Assembly: GCA_030528555.1 (NCBI GenBank)
Contig: JAUMYQ010000005.1
Location: forward strand, 1 to 64,000
Length of the DNA: 64,000 bases
Direction of reading: 5' to 3'
Source: Porphyromonadaceae bacterium
Lineage (GTDB): Bacteria > Bacteroidota > Bacteroidia > Bacteroidales > Porphyromonadaceae
In this document: in pieces, positions 36,899-46,226 of the stretch
How positions within the stretch are numbered: position 1 is the stretch's first letter
How the letters are laid out: each line of letters starts with the position of its first letter
Notes under the pieces: generated by a model
What the model saw: only the letters and a program-made list of their open reading frames with translations
Databases searched by the model: none
Told to the model about the DNA's origin: nothing
Position numbers and translations under genes: made by a program

Positions 36899-38053
36899 CT
36901 AAGGATAGAGGAGGTACTTGCGCCTTGTTTCCTTGTATTGGTCAAGACCAGCCTGCCAAGTGGCTCGGATCTCTGCCTCCGATAGCCCCTCTTGGATCTG
37001 ATGGTAGAGCTTTTTGTTACCGATAAGCAGATCGAAGGTGCGGCGGCGGTCTATTAGCTCTAGCCCTTGTTTCCCAGCAAGGCGATGGTAATCGATGAGC
37101 CACTTGAGCGATAGCTTTCGAGACGCTTGCTCACGGCTGAGGTCTATGCCATAGCAAAGCCGATCTTTGTGCTTGGGGTTGCTGTCTGCCCCTAGGATAA
37201 CCTTGGGCGTAAAGCGGTGCTTGCCAAAAGCCTTGTGAGGGTAGCCAATTTGCTTGAAGGGCTTATCCGTGCCACGCCCTACGCTGAGGATGCTTGCCTC
37301 GAAGAAGCAGAGCGAGGGGTATAGCTCGATGGACTGGTCGTCGGGCAGGTTGGGGCTGGGGCGTACGGGGAGGCTATAGGGCTGTCCGTGCTGCCAACCC
37401 TCGACCTTGATCACCTCTAGGCGGCAGGGCTTGCCACTGCGCAGCCAGCCTTCGCCATTGATCATCCCTGCTAGTTCCCCGACGGTAAGCCCGTGCATGA
37501 CGGGGATGGGGTGCATGCCGATGAAGGAGCGGCAGTCATCCTCGAGGATTGGTCCGTCTATATAGTCATTGGGGTTCGGGCGGTCGCAGATTACTATCGT
37601 TTTGCCTTGCTCTTGAGCTGCCTCCATAATGTAGTGGAGCGAGCTGATGTAGGTGTAGAAGCGTGCGCCTACGTCCTGTAGGTCAAAGAGGATGAGGTCT
37701 ACATCTGAGAGCATCGCTTGGGTAGGGCGTTTTTGCTTGCCGTAGAGGCTGACGATGGGGATGCCCGACTTCATATCTCGTCCGTTGCGTACATATTTGC
37801 CTGCATCCACCGTGCCACGGAAGCCATGCTCGGGTACGAACACCTTGCGCACGTCCACCCCGAGGGCAAGGAGGGTATCTAGTAGGTGAGTTTGGTCTGT
37901 GCCTACGATGGACGATTGGTTACCCATCAGCGCAATGCGTTGCCCCTTGATGAGGGGTAGCAGCTGCTCCATACGCTCTGCGCCTACACGCACTTGGGCT
38001 TTTAGCCCGAGCGTTAGGTAGAGCAGGGCGAGGACGAAGAGGCGAGTTCTCAT
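36899..38053 (-). CDS. DUF1343 protein, NamZ-like exo-N-acetylmuramidase family
   Basis: 384 residues. Signal peptide (about 1-19, LGLKAQ). IALMGNQSSIVG, FVPEHGFRGTVDAGKYV, the LYGKQKRPT / LFDLQDVGARFYTYISSL pattern and DRPNPN are diagnostic for DUF1343. Members such as NamZ of Bacillus subtilis and Tannerella cleave N-acetylmuramic acid from peptidoglycan ends (GH171). Transcribed just before a TonB receptor, which suits a role in muropeptide or MurNAc scavenging. Activity here is inferred from family. Confidence 0.87.
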   Translation of the reverse strand: MRTRLFVLALLYLTLGLKAQVRVGAERMEQLLPLIKGQRIALMGNQSSIVGTDQTHLLDTLLALGVDVRKVFVPEHGFRGTVDAGKYVRNGRDMKSGIPIVSLYGKQKRPTQAMLSDVDLILFDLQDVGARFYTYISSLHYIMEAAQEQGKTIVICDRPNPNDYIDGPILEDDCRSFIGMHPIPVMHGLTVGELAGMINGEGWLRSGKPCRLEVIKVEGWQHGQPYSLPVRPSPNLPDDQSIELYPSLCFFEASILSVGRGTDKPFKQIGYPHKAFGKHRFTPKVILGADSNPKHKDRLCYGIDLSREQASRKLSLKWLIDYHRLAGKQGLELIDRRRTFDLLIGNKKLYHQIQEGLSEAEIRATWQAGLDQYKETRRKYLLYP

Positions 38054-38076
38054 TTTATTGTGTTTATTGTTTGTTT

Positions 38077-38114
38077 GTAAAGGCTTGCGAGGTATACACC
38101 TCGCAAGCCTTTAC
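38077..38114 (-). terminator. 17-bp perfect hairpin after dpp11
   Basis: GTAAAGGCTTGCGAGGT, a 4-nt ATAC loop and the exact complement. Lies between the DPP11 stop (38146) and the DUF1343 start (38053), so probably ends dpp11 transcripts on the minus strand. No T-tract follows. Confidence 0.65.
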
Positions 38115-38145
38115 AGTAAGTCTGTGTATCCTTGTGGGGTGGGTG

Positions 38146-40269
38146 TTAGTGGAGGTTCATCTCTTGGAGGAGGCGAGGGCAGCGACCGTACTCCTCGATG
38201 ATCATCAGGATGTAGCGAATGTCGCAGATGATGCTCCGTTGGTAGTCGGGCAGGTATTGGATATCGCCGCCTACGCCCTCCCAATTGCGGTCGAAGTTAA
38301 TCCCTATGAGTTCGCCCCGAGCATTGAGGACAGGGCTACCCGAGTTCCCCCCAGTGGTGTGGGTGGTAGCGCAGAAATTGACAGGCATACGCCATGCGCC
38401 ATCCTCGGTCTGTATAGCCCAGCGGTTGCCACGCCCATAGGTCTTCTGCTGGTAGATCTCTCTGAGGCGAGGGGCTACGGAAAACTCCCACGAGGTAGGG
38501 TCTTCCTTCTGCATCACGCCACTGAGGCAGGTCTGAGGCTCGTAGTATACGCCATCCTTGGGACTGTAGCCCTTGATGCTGCCGAAGGTAAAGCGCAGCG
38601 TGGAGTTGGCATCGGGCCAAATGTTACTCTCGCCGTGGAGCTTCATTAGTCCGCCGACATAGGTGCGGCGTGCTAGGTCTATGGGGTTATCGAAGCGGGT
38701 TAGCTCCTGTATCAGGCGTGCATACTCGGTACGTACGCTTACAGCAAATTGCATCATGGGGTCGTCCGTGAATTTGAAGAGGTCGCCCTCGGGCAATATA
38801 GATATGAATTTGTTGAACCGCTCTCGTGAAGTAAAGACCGATGTGGCAAAGATATGATCGACATAAGCCTCGACCGAGCCGTGCCGAGCTACGCCCTCTC
38901 GGATTGCCTCAGGCTGATGCTCTGGGCGAATTTGGGCGCAGTACTCCTTGAGTAAAGCTTTCGCCACTAAGGCATCGACCCTTGGGCTGTAGTCGCTCGT
39001 GAAGAACTCCTCAAACTTATCGGAGAGCATCATTGGGTTGGCTATGGGTTGGAGGGCGTTGCTAAACTCTATGCCGTAGAGAATACCCTCACGCAGATAC
39101 CACAGCCTGCGCCTTAGTTCGGCACGCTCGGCTATGGCTGCGTCTATTTGCTTCGTCGCCTCTAGGTAGGTCTTGTCGCCCTGCTGCCCTGCCCAATCTA
39201 GGAGCGTCTGCATTTGCTTGCGCTTGTCTTCGCCTAGCCCACGCACTTCGATACCCCAGTTCGCCCCAATGGCACGCTTGTAGCCATTTTGGGAACTGGC
39301 GTACTTGGCAGCGTACATGATGTTCGTCTTGGGGTCTGCGAGCATCTCACGGAGCATAACCTCTTGGCGGATGCCACGCATCTTGATACGGATGTTGTTG
39401 TCTATCGTGCGCCACTCCTCCACCTCGCTGGGCAAGAAGAAGTGGTAGGTGCGCCCAGGGAAGCCCATAATCATAGCGAAGTCGCCCCGCTGTACGCCCC
39501 CGGTGGAGATGTTGAACCAGCGTTTGGGCTTGAGGGGCTTATTCTTGGGGCTGTAGTCGGCAGGCTCACCCTTGGCATCGGCATAGATGCGGAAGATGGA
39601 GAAGTCGCCCGAGTGGCGTGGGTAAGCCCAGTTGTCGGTGTCTGCCCCAAACTTGCCGATCGAGCTTGGGGGCGTGCCTACGAGGCGAATATCCCGATAG
39701 ATCTTCTTCGTAAACATCAGGTATTTATTACCGTTGTAGAAGGCTTTGACCTCTACCTCTGTGCCTCGTTTGGGATTGGGAGCGAGTTTGGTCGCAAGCG
39801 TGGCGAGGTACTTGGGCGAGAGGTAGTCCATACTGTTGGGGTCTTTGATCTTGGCAAGCTCTGTGCGGACGAAGGCGGTCACGTCCTCAATCTTGTCGAT
39901 GTAGGTAATAGTTACGTCCTTGGCTGGTAGCTCCTCGGCATAGCTCTGCGCCCAATAGCCGTCCTCGAGGTAGTTATGCTCTACGCTGCTCAGGCTCTGT
40001 ATGGCATTATAGCCACAGTGGTGGTTCGTCAGCACAAGTCCTCCAGAAGAGATGACCTCGCCCGTACAGCCTTGGTCGAAGATCACTACGGCATCTTTGA
40101 GCGAAGAGCCGTTGGGGTTGTAGATGTCATACTCGGCGAGCTCCAGCCCACGAGCCTTCATCTCGGGATATTTCTGGGCGAGTTGCTGCATAAGCCACAT
40201 CCCTTCATCTGCATGGGCTGAGAGAAAGGTGAGCGCTAAGAGAGAAAGGAATCCAAGGACTTTGTTCAT
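38146..40269 (-). CDS. dpp11: S46 dipeptidyl-peptidase, DPP11 type
   Basis: 707 residues from ATG at 40269; upstream in-frame codons precede the signal peptide and the promoter lies inside them. Signal peptide 1-20 (AHA), then DEGMWLMQQL, the usual S46 mature start. Catalytic His84 in TNHHCGY, Asp in the DTDNWAYPRHSGDF segment, Ser643 in GNSGSPV. Residue Ser+18 is Arg661 (FDRNW); in P. gingivalis the same spacing gives Arg673 in DPP11 (Asp/Glu-specific) and Gly in DPP7. Releases acidic dipeptides in the periplasm for asaccharolytic growth. Confidence 0.92.
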   Translation of the reverse strand: MNKVLGFLSLLALTFLSAHADEGMWLMQQLAQKYPEMKARGLELAEYDIYNPNGSSLKDAVVIFDQGCTGEVISSGGLVLTNHHCGYNAIQSLSSVEHNYLEDGYWAQSYAEELPAKDVTITYIDKIEDVTAFVRTELAKIKDPNSMDYLSPKYLATLATKLAPNPKRGTEVEVKAFYNGNKYLMFTKKIYRDIRLVGTPPSSIGKFGADTDNWAYPRHSGDFSIFRIYADAKGEPADYSPKNKPLKPKRWFNISTGGVQRGDFAMIMGFPGRTYHFFLPSEVEEWRTIDNNIRIKMRGIRQEVMLREMLADPKTNIMYAAKYASSQNGYKRAIGANWGIEVRGLGEDKRKQMQTLLDWAGQQGDKTYLEATKQIDAAIAERAELRRRLWYLREGILYGIEFSNALQPIANPMMLSDKFEEFFTSDYSPRVDALVAKALLKEYCAQIRPEHQPEAIREGVARHGSVEAYVDHIFATSVFTSRERFNKFISILPEGDLFKFTDDPMMQFAVSVRTEYARLIQELTRFDNPIDLARRTYVGGLMKLHGESNIWPDANSTLRFTFGSIKGYSPKDGVYYEPQTCLSGVMQKEDPTSWEFSVAPRLREIYQQKTYGRGNRWAIQTEDGAWRMPVNFCATTHTTGGNSGSPVLNARGELIGINFDRNWEGVGGDIQYLPDYQRSIICDIRYILMIIEEYGRCPRLLQEMNLH

Positions 40270-40298
40270 AATGCATTGTTTGTTTATTGCTGTTAGGG

Positions 40299-40329
40299 CA
40301 AAGTTATACTTTTGTACCCTGTTGTACAA
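40299..40329 (-). promoter_or_regulatory. dpp11 promoter
   Basis: On the minus strand TTG (40329-40327), 20 nt, TAACTTTG (40306-40299), an excellent match. A + strand -7 box TACTTTTG at 40307-40314 directly abuts it and could serve the GT2 gene, so the two promoters are back to back. Confidence 0.6.
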
Positions 40330-40340
40330 CCTAATGAAGT

Positions 40341-41102
40341 ATGCAAGAGCCTCTCATATCTGTGATTACTATCTGCTACAATGCAGAGCTGTGCATCGAG
40401 CGCACGCTGCGCTCCGTCTCCGAGCAAACCTATAAGCATATAGAATACATTATCATAGATGGGGCTTCGACTGACGGCACCTTGACGCTTGTGACGCAAC
40501 TTGCCCCCACAGCCGAGGTGCTTAGTGATCCGGACCGGGGGATATATGACGCAATGAACAAAGGACTCGCTCGGGCGTCTGGAGACTATGTGTGGTTTAT
40601 GAACGCTGGGGATGCGTTCTACTCGGCTCAGACGGTGGCACAGCTGGTGGAGGCTGTGAGGCAGCGTGGGGAATGCCCCGATATTATCTATGGCGATACG
40701 ATGCTCATAGATAGCGAGGGGCGTGAGCTTGGTTTGAGGCGGCTGCGCCCACCACAGCACCTCTCGGCAGATAGCTTCAGGGCTGGGATGTTGGTCTGCC
40801 ATCAAGCCTTTGTGTGCAGGCGCAGCCTTGCGCCCCGATACGATCTGCGCTACCGCTATTCGGCGGATGTGGATTGGTGTATTCGGGCTATGCAGGGGGC
40901 GAAGACTTATCTATTTATCTCTAGCCCCATAGCCTGCTACCTCAGAGAGGGCGCAACCACACGGCATCGCTTCGCCTCGCTTCGTGAGCGGTTCGATGTG
41001 ATGCGCAGGCACTACGGTCTAGTGCCAACGCTCCTGCGCTACCTGTTCTTTGCCCTCCGCCTAATAGCCCAAAAGCTCTTCCGAGCTACCTCTTCTCTCT
41101 AA
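40341..41102 (+). CDS. glycosyltransferase family 2
   Basis: 253 residues. GT-A start LISVITICYNAE, IIDGASTDGT, the DPDRGIYDAMNKGLARASG motif typical of WcaE/WcaA-like enzymes, and FMNAGDAF (DxD-equivalent region). Likely adds a sugar in LPS or capsule synthesis. Its last 42 nt overlap the 3' end of the convergent CoiA-like gene. Confidence 0.88.
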   Translation: MQEPLISVITICYNAELCIERTLRSVSEQTYKHIEYIIIDGASTDGTLTLVTQLAPTAEVLSDPDRGIYDAMNKGLARASGDYVWFMNAGDAFYSAQTVAQLVEAVRQRGECPDIIYGDTMLIDSEGRELGLRRLRPPQHLSADSFRAGMLVCHQAFVCRRSLAPRYDLRYRYSADVDWCIRAMQGAKTYLFISSPIACYLREGATTRHRFASLRERFDVMRRHYGLVPTLLRYLFFALRLIAQKLFRATSSL

Positions 41103-42161
41103 ATAGGGATATCTTTCTTTGTATTGCTCAAGTGCGTACAGATTGTGTTTGATTTGCTCTAGGTTGGGTCTGAAATGCCCACAGGTATAGGGATTATTAT
41201 CGGAGCAACAACGGTTTAAGCCTGCTTTTTTGTAACATAAGCAGATATAGCCATAGTAGTCATTGTCTTTGCGACATCGACATATATGACAGGATTTGAA
41301 CTGCTTGGGGAACACCTCATACCATCTAGCAGAAATTATCTCTAGATGCCACCCTCCTTTGAGCCGAGCAGACACAGACGAAAGCCATTGTTCATCAAAG
41401 GTGATACTCAGTAAACTATTTATAGGGGGAGTAGTGGTGCAGCGATGATATCTATTAACCCAAGGTTTTAGTGATGGAAAAAGATGCGCTGTTGTTAGCT
41501 CTCGCTCAAATTCTGTCGGTAAGGTGGGTGTTTCTGTATCCTTGATGTTGTAGAAATGGATATTTGGAGCAAGGGAAAAAGATGAGTTTACAATAGATTG
41601 CATATCCTCCTCTTGGGTTATGGATAGCTCAATGATCCTGATGCCCGAAGCAATCTTTTTGTCCTCGCAAGGGTGCGTTACGGCAATTTCGATGAACATT
41701 GGCTCATTATCCTTGCACTCTCCGTTGTCTTTCCGTTTAAGCAAGATATCCGCTACAAATCGTTGCCCATCCTTGGTGTAGCTCTGCTCGAGCAGAGCTT
41801 CCGAGTAATAGTTCTTTAGATTGTACTTAGTGCCTCGATTAAAGAGCTTTTTGCATTTGCTTTCATCAAAGAAGGCACAAGTATTCATCTGCTTGCAGAA
41901 CTTATGGGTGGGTATATCTAGCCATACTTCTTCGCTTTGATTGAACCAATCGCAGATGCGTACCTTGGCTAGGTTGTGTAGATAGCTTTCGGGGCTACAC
42001 TCTGCCTTGGGATGATAGAAATGCTGCCTACGTATCTTCCCCAGTCGTGGGCGAATAGGTTCTTTACAGCCTAGGCAGGTGTAGCATTCGCCACGAGTAG
42101 CCTCCGATATGTGTAATATCTGCCCATCCTTATCTTGGGCATAGGAGTATTTGATCTGCAT
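41061..42161 (-). CDS. CoiA-like Cys-rich putative nuclease
   Basis: 366 residues. N-terminal zinc-finger CYTCLGC and RRQHFYHP, then a CoiA-type nuclease core with the PD-(D/E)XK-like pair FVADILL...MFIEIAVTHPC. A second Cys/His cluster lies near the C-terminus (CHICRCR, CLCY, CC, CGHF; about 300-345). CoiA acts in natural transformation in Firmicutes; such proteins in Bacteroidetes are uncharacterised. AT-richer than both neighbours and overlapping the GT2 gene tail-to-tail by 42 nt, which suggests acquisition. The minus-strand -7 box TACCTTTG (42202-42195) may be its promoter. Confidence 0.72.
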   Translation of the reverse strand: MQIKYSYAQDKDGQILHISEATRGECYTCLGCKEPIRPRLGKIRRQHFYHPKAECSPESYLHNLAKVRICDWFNQSEEVWLDIPTHKFCKQMNTCAFFDESKCKKLFNRGTKYNLKNYYSEALLEQSYTKDGQRFVADILLKRKDNGECKDNEPMFIEIAVTHPCEDKKIASGIRIIELSITQEEDMQSIVNSSFSLAPNIHFYNIKDTETPTLPTEFERELTTAHLFPSLKPWVNRYHRCTTTPPINSLLSITFDEQWLSSVSARLKGGWHLEIISARWYEVFPKQFKSCHICRCRKDNDYYGYICLCYKKAGLNRCCSDNNPYTCGHFRPNLEQIKHNLYALEQYKERYPYLERRGSSEELLGY

Positions 42162-42381
42162 AAGTCCATCGTTTTTGTAATGATACCCTCAGACCAAAGG
42201 TATCAAAAGTTTGGCGGATAAAGGGCGGCAGTCGGGGCTTACGCTTCCTAAACTATGAGGTCGCTACGGCTAAAATGGCGGTTGTCTTCGGGGCGGTTGC
42301 GCCTAAGGCGTGTATTTGTTGTATTTTTGTGGCTAGTTCGCCTTGGTGCGATCGATATAAGTATACAGAAAAAACAAAGAA

Positions 42382-43692
42382 ATGAACATTTTACAGCTGA
42401 TAGCATCTCTCTCTCTCTTGGTGTTTATTCACGAACTAGGTCACTTTGCTATGGCAAGGCTCTTCGGTGCCAGGGTAGAGAAGTTTTATCTCTTTTTCAA
42501 TCCATGGTTCTCGCTCTTTAAGTGCCGATCTAAGCGTAGCGGTACGGTCTACGGCTTAGGCTGGGTGCCGCTTGGGGGTTACTGCCAAATAGCTGGGATG
42601 GTGGATGAGCAGCTCGATACCGAGGGGCTGAAGACCGAGCCAAAGCCAGACGAATTCCGCTCCAAAAAGGCTTGGCAGCGGCTGCTTATTATGGCTGGCG
42701 GTGTGCTGATGAACCTACTGCTGGCTTTCGTTATTTACGTTGGCATTGCGTTCACGTGGGGAGATAAGCATCTCGATAGCAAGGATGTGCTTGGGGGCTG
42801 GCGGTTCTCGGAGCTGGGGCAAGAGCTGGGGCTGCGTGATGGCGACATCATCCTAGAGATAGACGGCAAGGCAGGGGGCAATGTCCTTGGGGCAGACTTT
42901 ATGACGAGGCTATACAATGCGCACGAAGTGACGGTGGTACGCCAGGCCATAGGGGGCGATACGCTGCGCATAGCCCTGCCTAGTGATCTGATGCAGCGAG
43001 TGCTGGAGCAGGGTGGCTCGCTCGCCTCGATCCGCATTCCCTTTGTAATTGATCAAGTGATTGGCAGCAACGGCTCTGTCCTCAAGGCAGGGCAGAAGGT
43101 GGTAGGCGTTGGCGATCGGGCAGCCTTTTCGGTCGAGGATGTGATGCAGGAGCTGCAGGCACACAAAGGCGACAAGGTGATGCTCAGCGTTGTCGAATAT
43201 AATGAAGTCAAGGAGGTAGAGGTCGCAGTAGATGCCAATGGGCGCATTGGGGTAACGCTTATTCCTCCGATGATGATCTATGAAACGAAAGAGATAAGCT
43301 ATGATCTGCTGGAAGCTATACCTGTGGGCTTCAATAAGGCGGTTAATACGACTATGGGCTATGTGTCCAGCCTCAAGTACCTGTTTACCAAGGAGGGAGC
43401 TAAAAGCGTTGGGGGGCTTGGTACGATGGCAAGCCTCTTTCCCAAGGCTTTTAGTTGGGAAAGCTTTTGGGCTGTGACGGGTTTCCTTTCCATCATCTTG
43501 GCCGTGATGAACCTCCTGCCCATACCAGCCCTTGATGGTGGGCATATCATTTTCCTCCTAGTTGAGATGGTTACTAGGCGCAAACTCAGCGATAATGTGA
43601 TGATGCGCATTCAAACGGTTGGGATGCTGCTCCTTTTGCTCTTGATGATCTACGCTAATGGCAATGATATTTATCGTTATTTCTTCAAGTAA
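42382..43692 (+). CDS. rseP: RseP-like site-2 zinc protease (M50)
   Basis: 436 residues. Zinc motif HELGH (H17, E18, H21), PDZ-type segments (about 150-290; RDGDIILEIDGKAGG and AGQKVVGVGDRAAF), and the C-terminal LPIPALDGGH motif with the third ligand Asp. Membrane-embedded intramembrane protease that cleaves anti-sigma factors or signal-peptide remnants. TATTTTTG at 42322-42329 fits a -7 box. 20 nt before the CCA enzyme. Confidence 0.93.
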   Translation: MNILQLIASLSLLVFIHELGHFAMARLFGARVEKFYLFFNPWFSLFKCRSKRSGTVYGLGWVPLGGYCQIAGMVDEQLDTEGLKTEPKPDEFRSKKAWQRLLIMAGGVLMNLLLAFVIYVGIAFTWGDKHLDSKDVLGGWRFSELGQELGLRDGDIILEIDGKAGGNVLGADFMTRLYNAHEVTVVRQAIGGDTLRIALPSDLMQRVLEQGGSLASIRIPFVIDQVIGSNGSVLKAGQKVVGVGDRAAFSVEDVMQELQAHKGDKVMLSVVEYNEVKEVEVAVDANGRIGVTLIPPMMIYETKEISYDLLEAIPVGFNKAVNTTMGYVSSLKYLFTKEGAKSVGGLGTMASLFPKAFSWESFWAVTGFLSIILAVMNLLPIPALDGGHIIFLLVEMVTRRKLSDNVMMRIQTVGMLLLLLLMIYANGNDIYRYFFK

Positions 43693-43712
43693 AGGCTTAT
43701 AGATATACCAAG

Positions 43713-45161
43713 ATGTTAGTAGAGGACTCAATATACGACAAGATTGACACCGAGATATTTCGTCTTATTGGCAAGATAGCCGATGAGTTGGGACTAGAGG
43801 CTTACGTGGTGGGAGGTTATGTGCGAGACCTGTACCTTTATCGTCCGAGCAAAGATATCGACATCGTGTCGGTAGGGCGTGGCATAGATCTTGCTAAGGC
43901 GGTAGCGAGGCGACTAGGTAAGGGAGCGCACCTCTCCGTCTTCAAGCGATTTGGTACGGCACAGGTCAAGCAGAGCGACCTCGAGATTGAGTTTGTGGGG
44001 GCAAGGCGAGAAAGCTATCAAGAGGATAGCCGTAAGCCCATCGTGGAGGATGGAACGCTCGAGGAGGACCAAAGGCGCCGAGACTTTACCATCAATGCTC
44101 TGGCTATTTGCCTAAATACCGACCGATTTGGCGAACTCATTGATCCTTTTGATGGGCTTGCCGATATGGAGGGGCTGACCATCCGCACGCCCCTCGATCC
44201 CGATATTACATTCAGTGATGACCCTCTGCGTATGATGAGGGCTATTCGCTTCGCTTCACAGCTGGGCTTCTTCATCGACCCAGATACCTTTGCTGCCATC
44301 GCGCGCAATGCCGCTCGTATGGAGATCGTGTCGGCTGAGCGCATCATCGTAGAGCTAAACAAGATCCTCCTCTCGCCACGCCCCTCCATTGGGCTAGAGC
44401 TTTTTGAGAAGACAGGGCTGATGGAGCAGGTCTTCCCCGAGCTGTTCGAGCTCAAGGGGGCAGAAACCAAGGATGGTGTGGGGCATAAGGATAACCTAAC
44501 CCATACCTACAAGGTTGTAGATAACCTCGCTAAGTCACTGCGCATCCGAGGCGAACGGACCGAAGACTTGTGGCTCTTGTGGGCTGCCCTGCTGCACGAT
44601 ATCGGTAAGCCACGCACGAAGCGGTTCGATGCGCGCCTTGGCTGGACCTTCCATAACCACAATTATGTGGGGGCAAAGATGCTACCGAAGATTTTTCGTC
44701 GCTTGAAGCTACCGCTCGATCATAAGCTCAAGTATGTGCAGAAGCTGGTAGACTTGCACATGCGCCCTGCCACACTTGTAGACGAGGGCGTGACGGATTC
44801 GGCTGTGCGTAGGTTGCTCTTTGAGGCAGGGGATGACATAGACGATCTAATGCTGCTCGTAGAGGCGGACATTACGAGCAAGAACCCTGTGCGTGTGCGT
44901 AAGTACCTCGACAATTACAGTGTGGTGCGCCAGAAGCTTAAGGATATAGAGGAGAAAGACCGGGTGCGCAACTTCCAGCCTCCTATAGATGGTAAGCTCA
45001 TTATGGAGCTGTACCATCTGTCTCCCTGTCGGGAGGTTGGGCTGATCAAGGAGGCCATTAAGGAAGCCATCCTCGAGGGACAAATACCCAACGAATATGA
45101 GGCAGCCTATGCGCTGATGCTTACCGAGGCCAGTCGACTAGGGCTAGAGCTTCCTAAGTAA
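43713..45161 (+). CDS. cca: CCA tRNA nucleotidyltransferase with HD domain
   Basis: 482 residues. Nucleotidyltransferase signature VVGGYVRDLYL then DIDIV (about 28-50), RRDFTINALA, and in the C-terminal half the HD motif LLHDIGKPRTK. Adds or repairs the 3' CCA of tRNAs; the HD domain gives phosphohydrolase activity in related enzymes. A poly(A) polymerase role cannot be excluded. It follows rseP by 20 nt and precedes the acyltransferase by 18 nt. Confidence 0.9.
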   Translation: MLVEDSIYDKIDTEIFRLIGKIADELGLEAYVVGGYVRDLYLYRPSKDIDIVSVGRGIDLAKAVARRLGKGAHLSVFKRFGTAQVKQSDLEIEFVGARRESYQEDSRKPIVEDGTLEEDQRRRDFTINALAICLNTDRFGELIDPFDGLADMEGLTIRTPLDPDITFSDDPLRMMRAIRFASQLGFFIDPDTFAAIARNAARMEIVSAERIIVELNKILLSPRPSIGLELFEKTGLMEQVFPELFELKGAETKDGVGHKDNLTHTYKVVDNLAKSLRIRGERTEDLWLLWAALLHDIGKPRTKRFDARLGWTFHNHNYVGAKMLPKIFRRLKLPLDHKLKYVQKLVDLHMRPATLVDEGVTDSAVRRLLFEAGDDIDDLMLLVEADITSKNPVRVRKYLDNYSVVRQKLKDIEEKDRVRNFQPPIDGKLIMELYHLSPCREVGLIKEAIKEAILEGQIPNEYEAAYALMLTEASRLGLELPK

Positions 45162-45179
45162 TATACTTAAAGAAGGGTG

Positions 45180-46226
45180 ATGGATACAAAGCAACATATA
45201 CAGTACTTGGATGTCCTCAAGGGTATAATTATCTTCTTCGTTGTGGTGGGGCACGCCTTTCATTTTGGTTTTTCCTACTATCAATCTCCGCTTCTGGCTG
45301 TCCTGAGGAGTATGGATATGCCTGTATTCATCTTTCTCTCTGGTTACTTGGCGGCCATGGGTAGTCTTCGTTTTGATGGGAAGGGTTACAAGGCCTTTTG
45401 GTTCAAGAAAGCTCGTCAACTGTTTTTGCCCCTCATTACGCTCCCGACGTTTTACGCTCTATTCTACAGTATCCCAGCACAAGAGATGCTCTTTGGTATA
45501 CATCATGGTGGCTATTGGTTTACCTGGGTGCTTTTTTTGATGTTTGTTCTTTGGTTTGTCTTTAGAGTTGCTAACCATTACCTCAACCCTCGGCAAGATA
45601 GGCTTGTAGAGATCTCTTTTGCGAGCCTCACTCTCTTCTTTGTGATAGCAGTAGATACTCCTTGGCAGATCAATAGCCCAATAAGCTATATGGCCATGAG
45701 CTGGGGGAAGATGAATTATCTCTATCATCATTTCCTCATCGGTTACTTCGTAGGTCGTTATTCTGCTTTCAGAGAGCAATTGCTGCATCCGCTGACAACA
45801 GCACTAGCCACTTTGGCCTTCGCTTGGTTTGTTTATCTAGAGTGTACACATAGAGCCGTCCTAGGGGGGATTCCTGCTTCGATGTGTGGTGTTGCAATGG
45901 CTTTTGGCCTCGCTTATAGGCTTGGGCATTCGCTGAACCGTATTAATAGCTGCCTTGCTTATCTTGGGCAAGAGAGCCGTACTATATACTTTACCCATTA
46001 TTTCTTCCTTTTTACGGTTCCTTTTGTTCATGACTTTCTTGTGGGATTACGCCGATTAGGGGGGAGAGTTCTTGGTTGGGAGATTATTTGTGCTTTTAGC
46101 TATGCGGCCTTGGTAGTCGCTCTTACGTTATTTGCTGTACGACTTATTAAAGCCAATCCTTACCTGGCGTGGCTCTGTTACGGCAAAGCCTTGCCTCGGT
46201 CTCTAGATACTCCACTTTCACAATGA
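45180..46226 (+). CDS. membrane acyltransferase, family 3
   Basis: 348 residues from ATG 45180 (a GTG just before is in frame). Integral membrane protein with about ten helices. The N-terminal YLDVLKGIIIFFVVVGHAFHF has the catalytic His expected for acyltransferase-3 proteins that O-acetylate surface sugars. Stop overlaps dprA's ATG (ATGA). AT-richer than the genes before it. Confidence 0.85.
   Translation: MDTKQHIQYLDVLKGIIIFFVVVGHAFHFGFSYYQSPLLAVLRSMDMPVFIFLSGYLAAMGSLRFDGKGYKAFWFKKARQLFLPLITLPTFYALFYSIPAQEMLFGIHHGGYWFTWVLFLMFVLWFVFRVANHYLNPRQDRLVEISFASLTLFFVIAVDTPWQINSPISYMAMSWGKMNYLYHHFLIGYFVGRYSAFREQLLHPLTTALATLAFAWFVYLECTHRAVLGGIPASMCGVAMAFGLAYRLGHSLNRINSCLAYLGQESRTIYFTHYFFLFTVPFVHDFLVGLRRLGGRVLGWEIICAFSYAALVVALTLFAVRLIKANPYLAWLCYGKALPRSLDTPLSQ

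Noticed and set aside
39289..39930. 213-codon + strand ORF inside dpp11
   Set aside because: Shadow of the S46 peptidase on the opposite strand; no family match.
42910..43545. 211-codon minus-strand ORF inside rseP
   Set aside because: Shadow of rseP.
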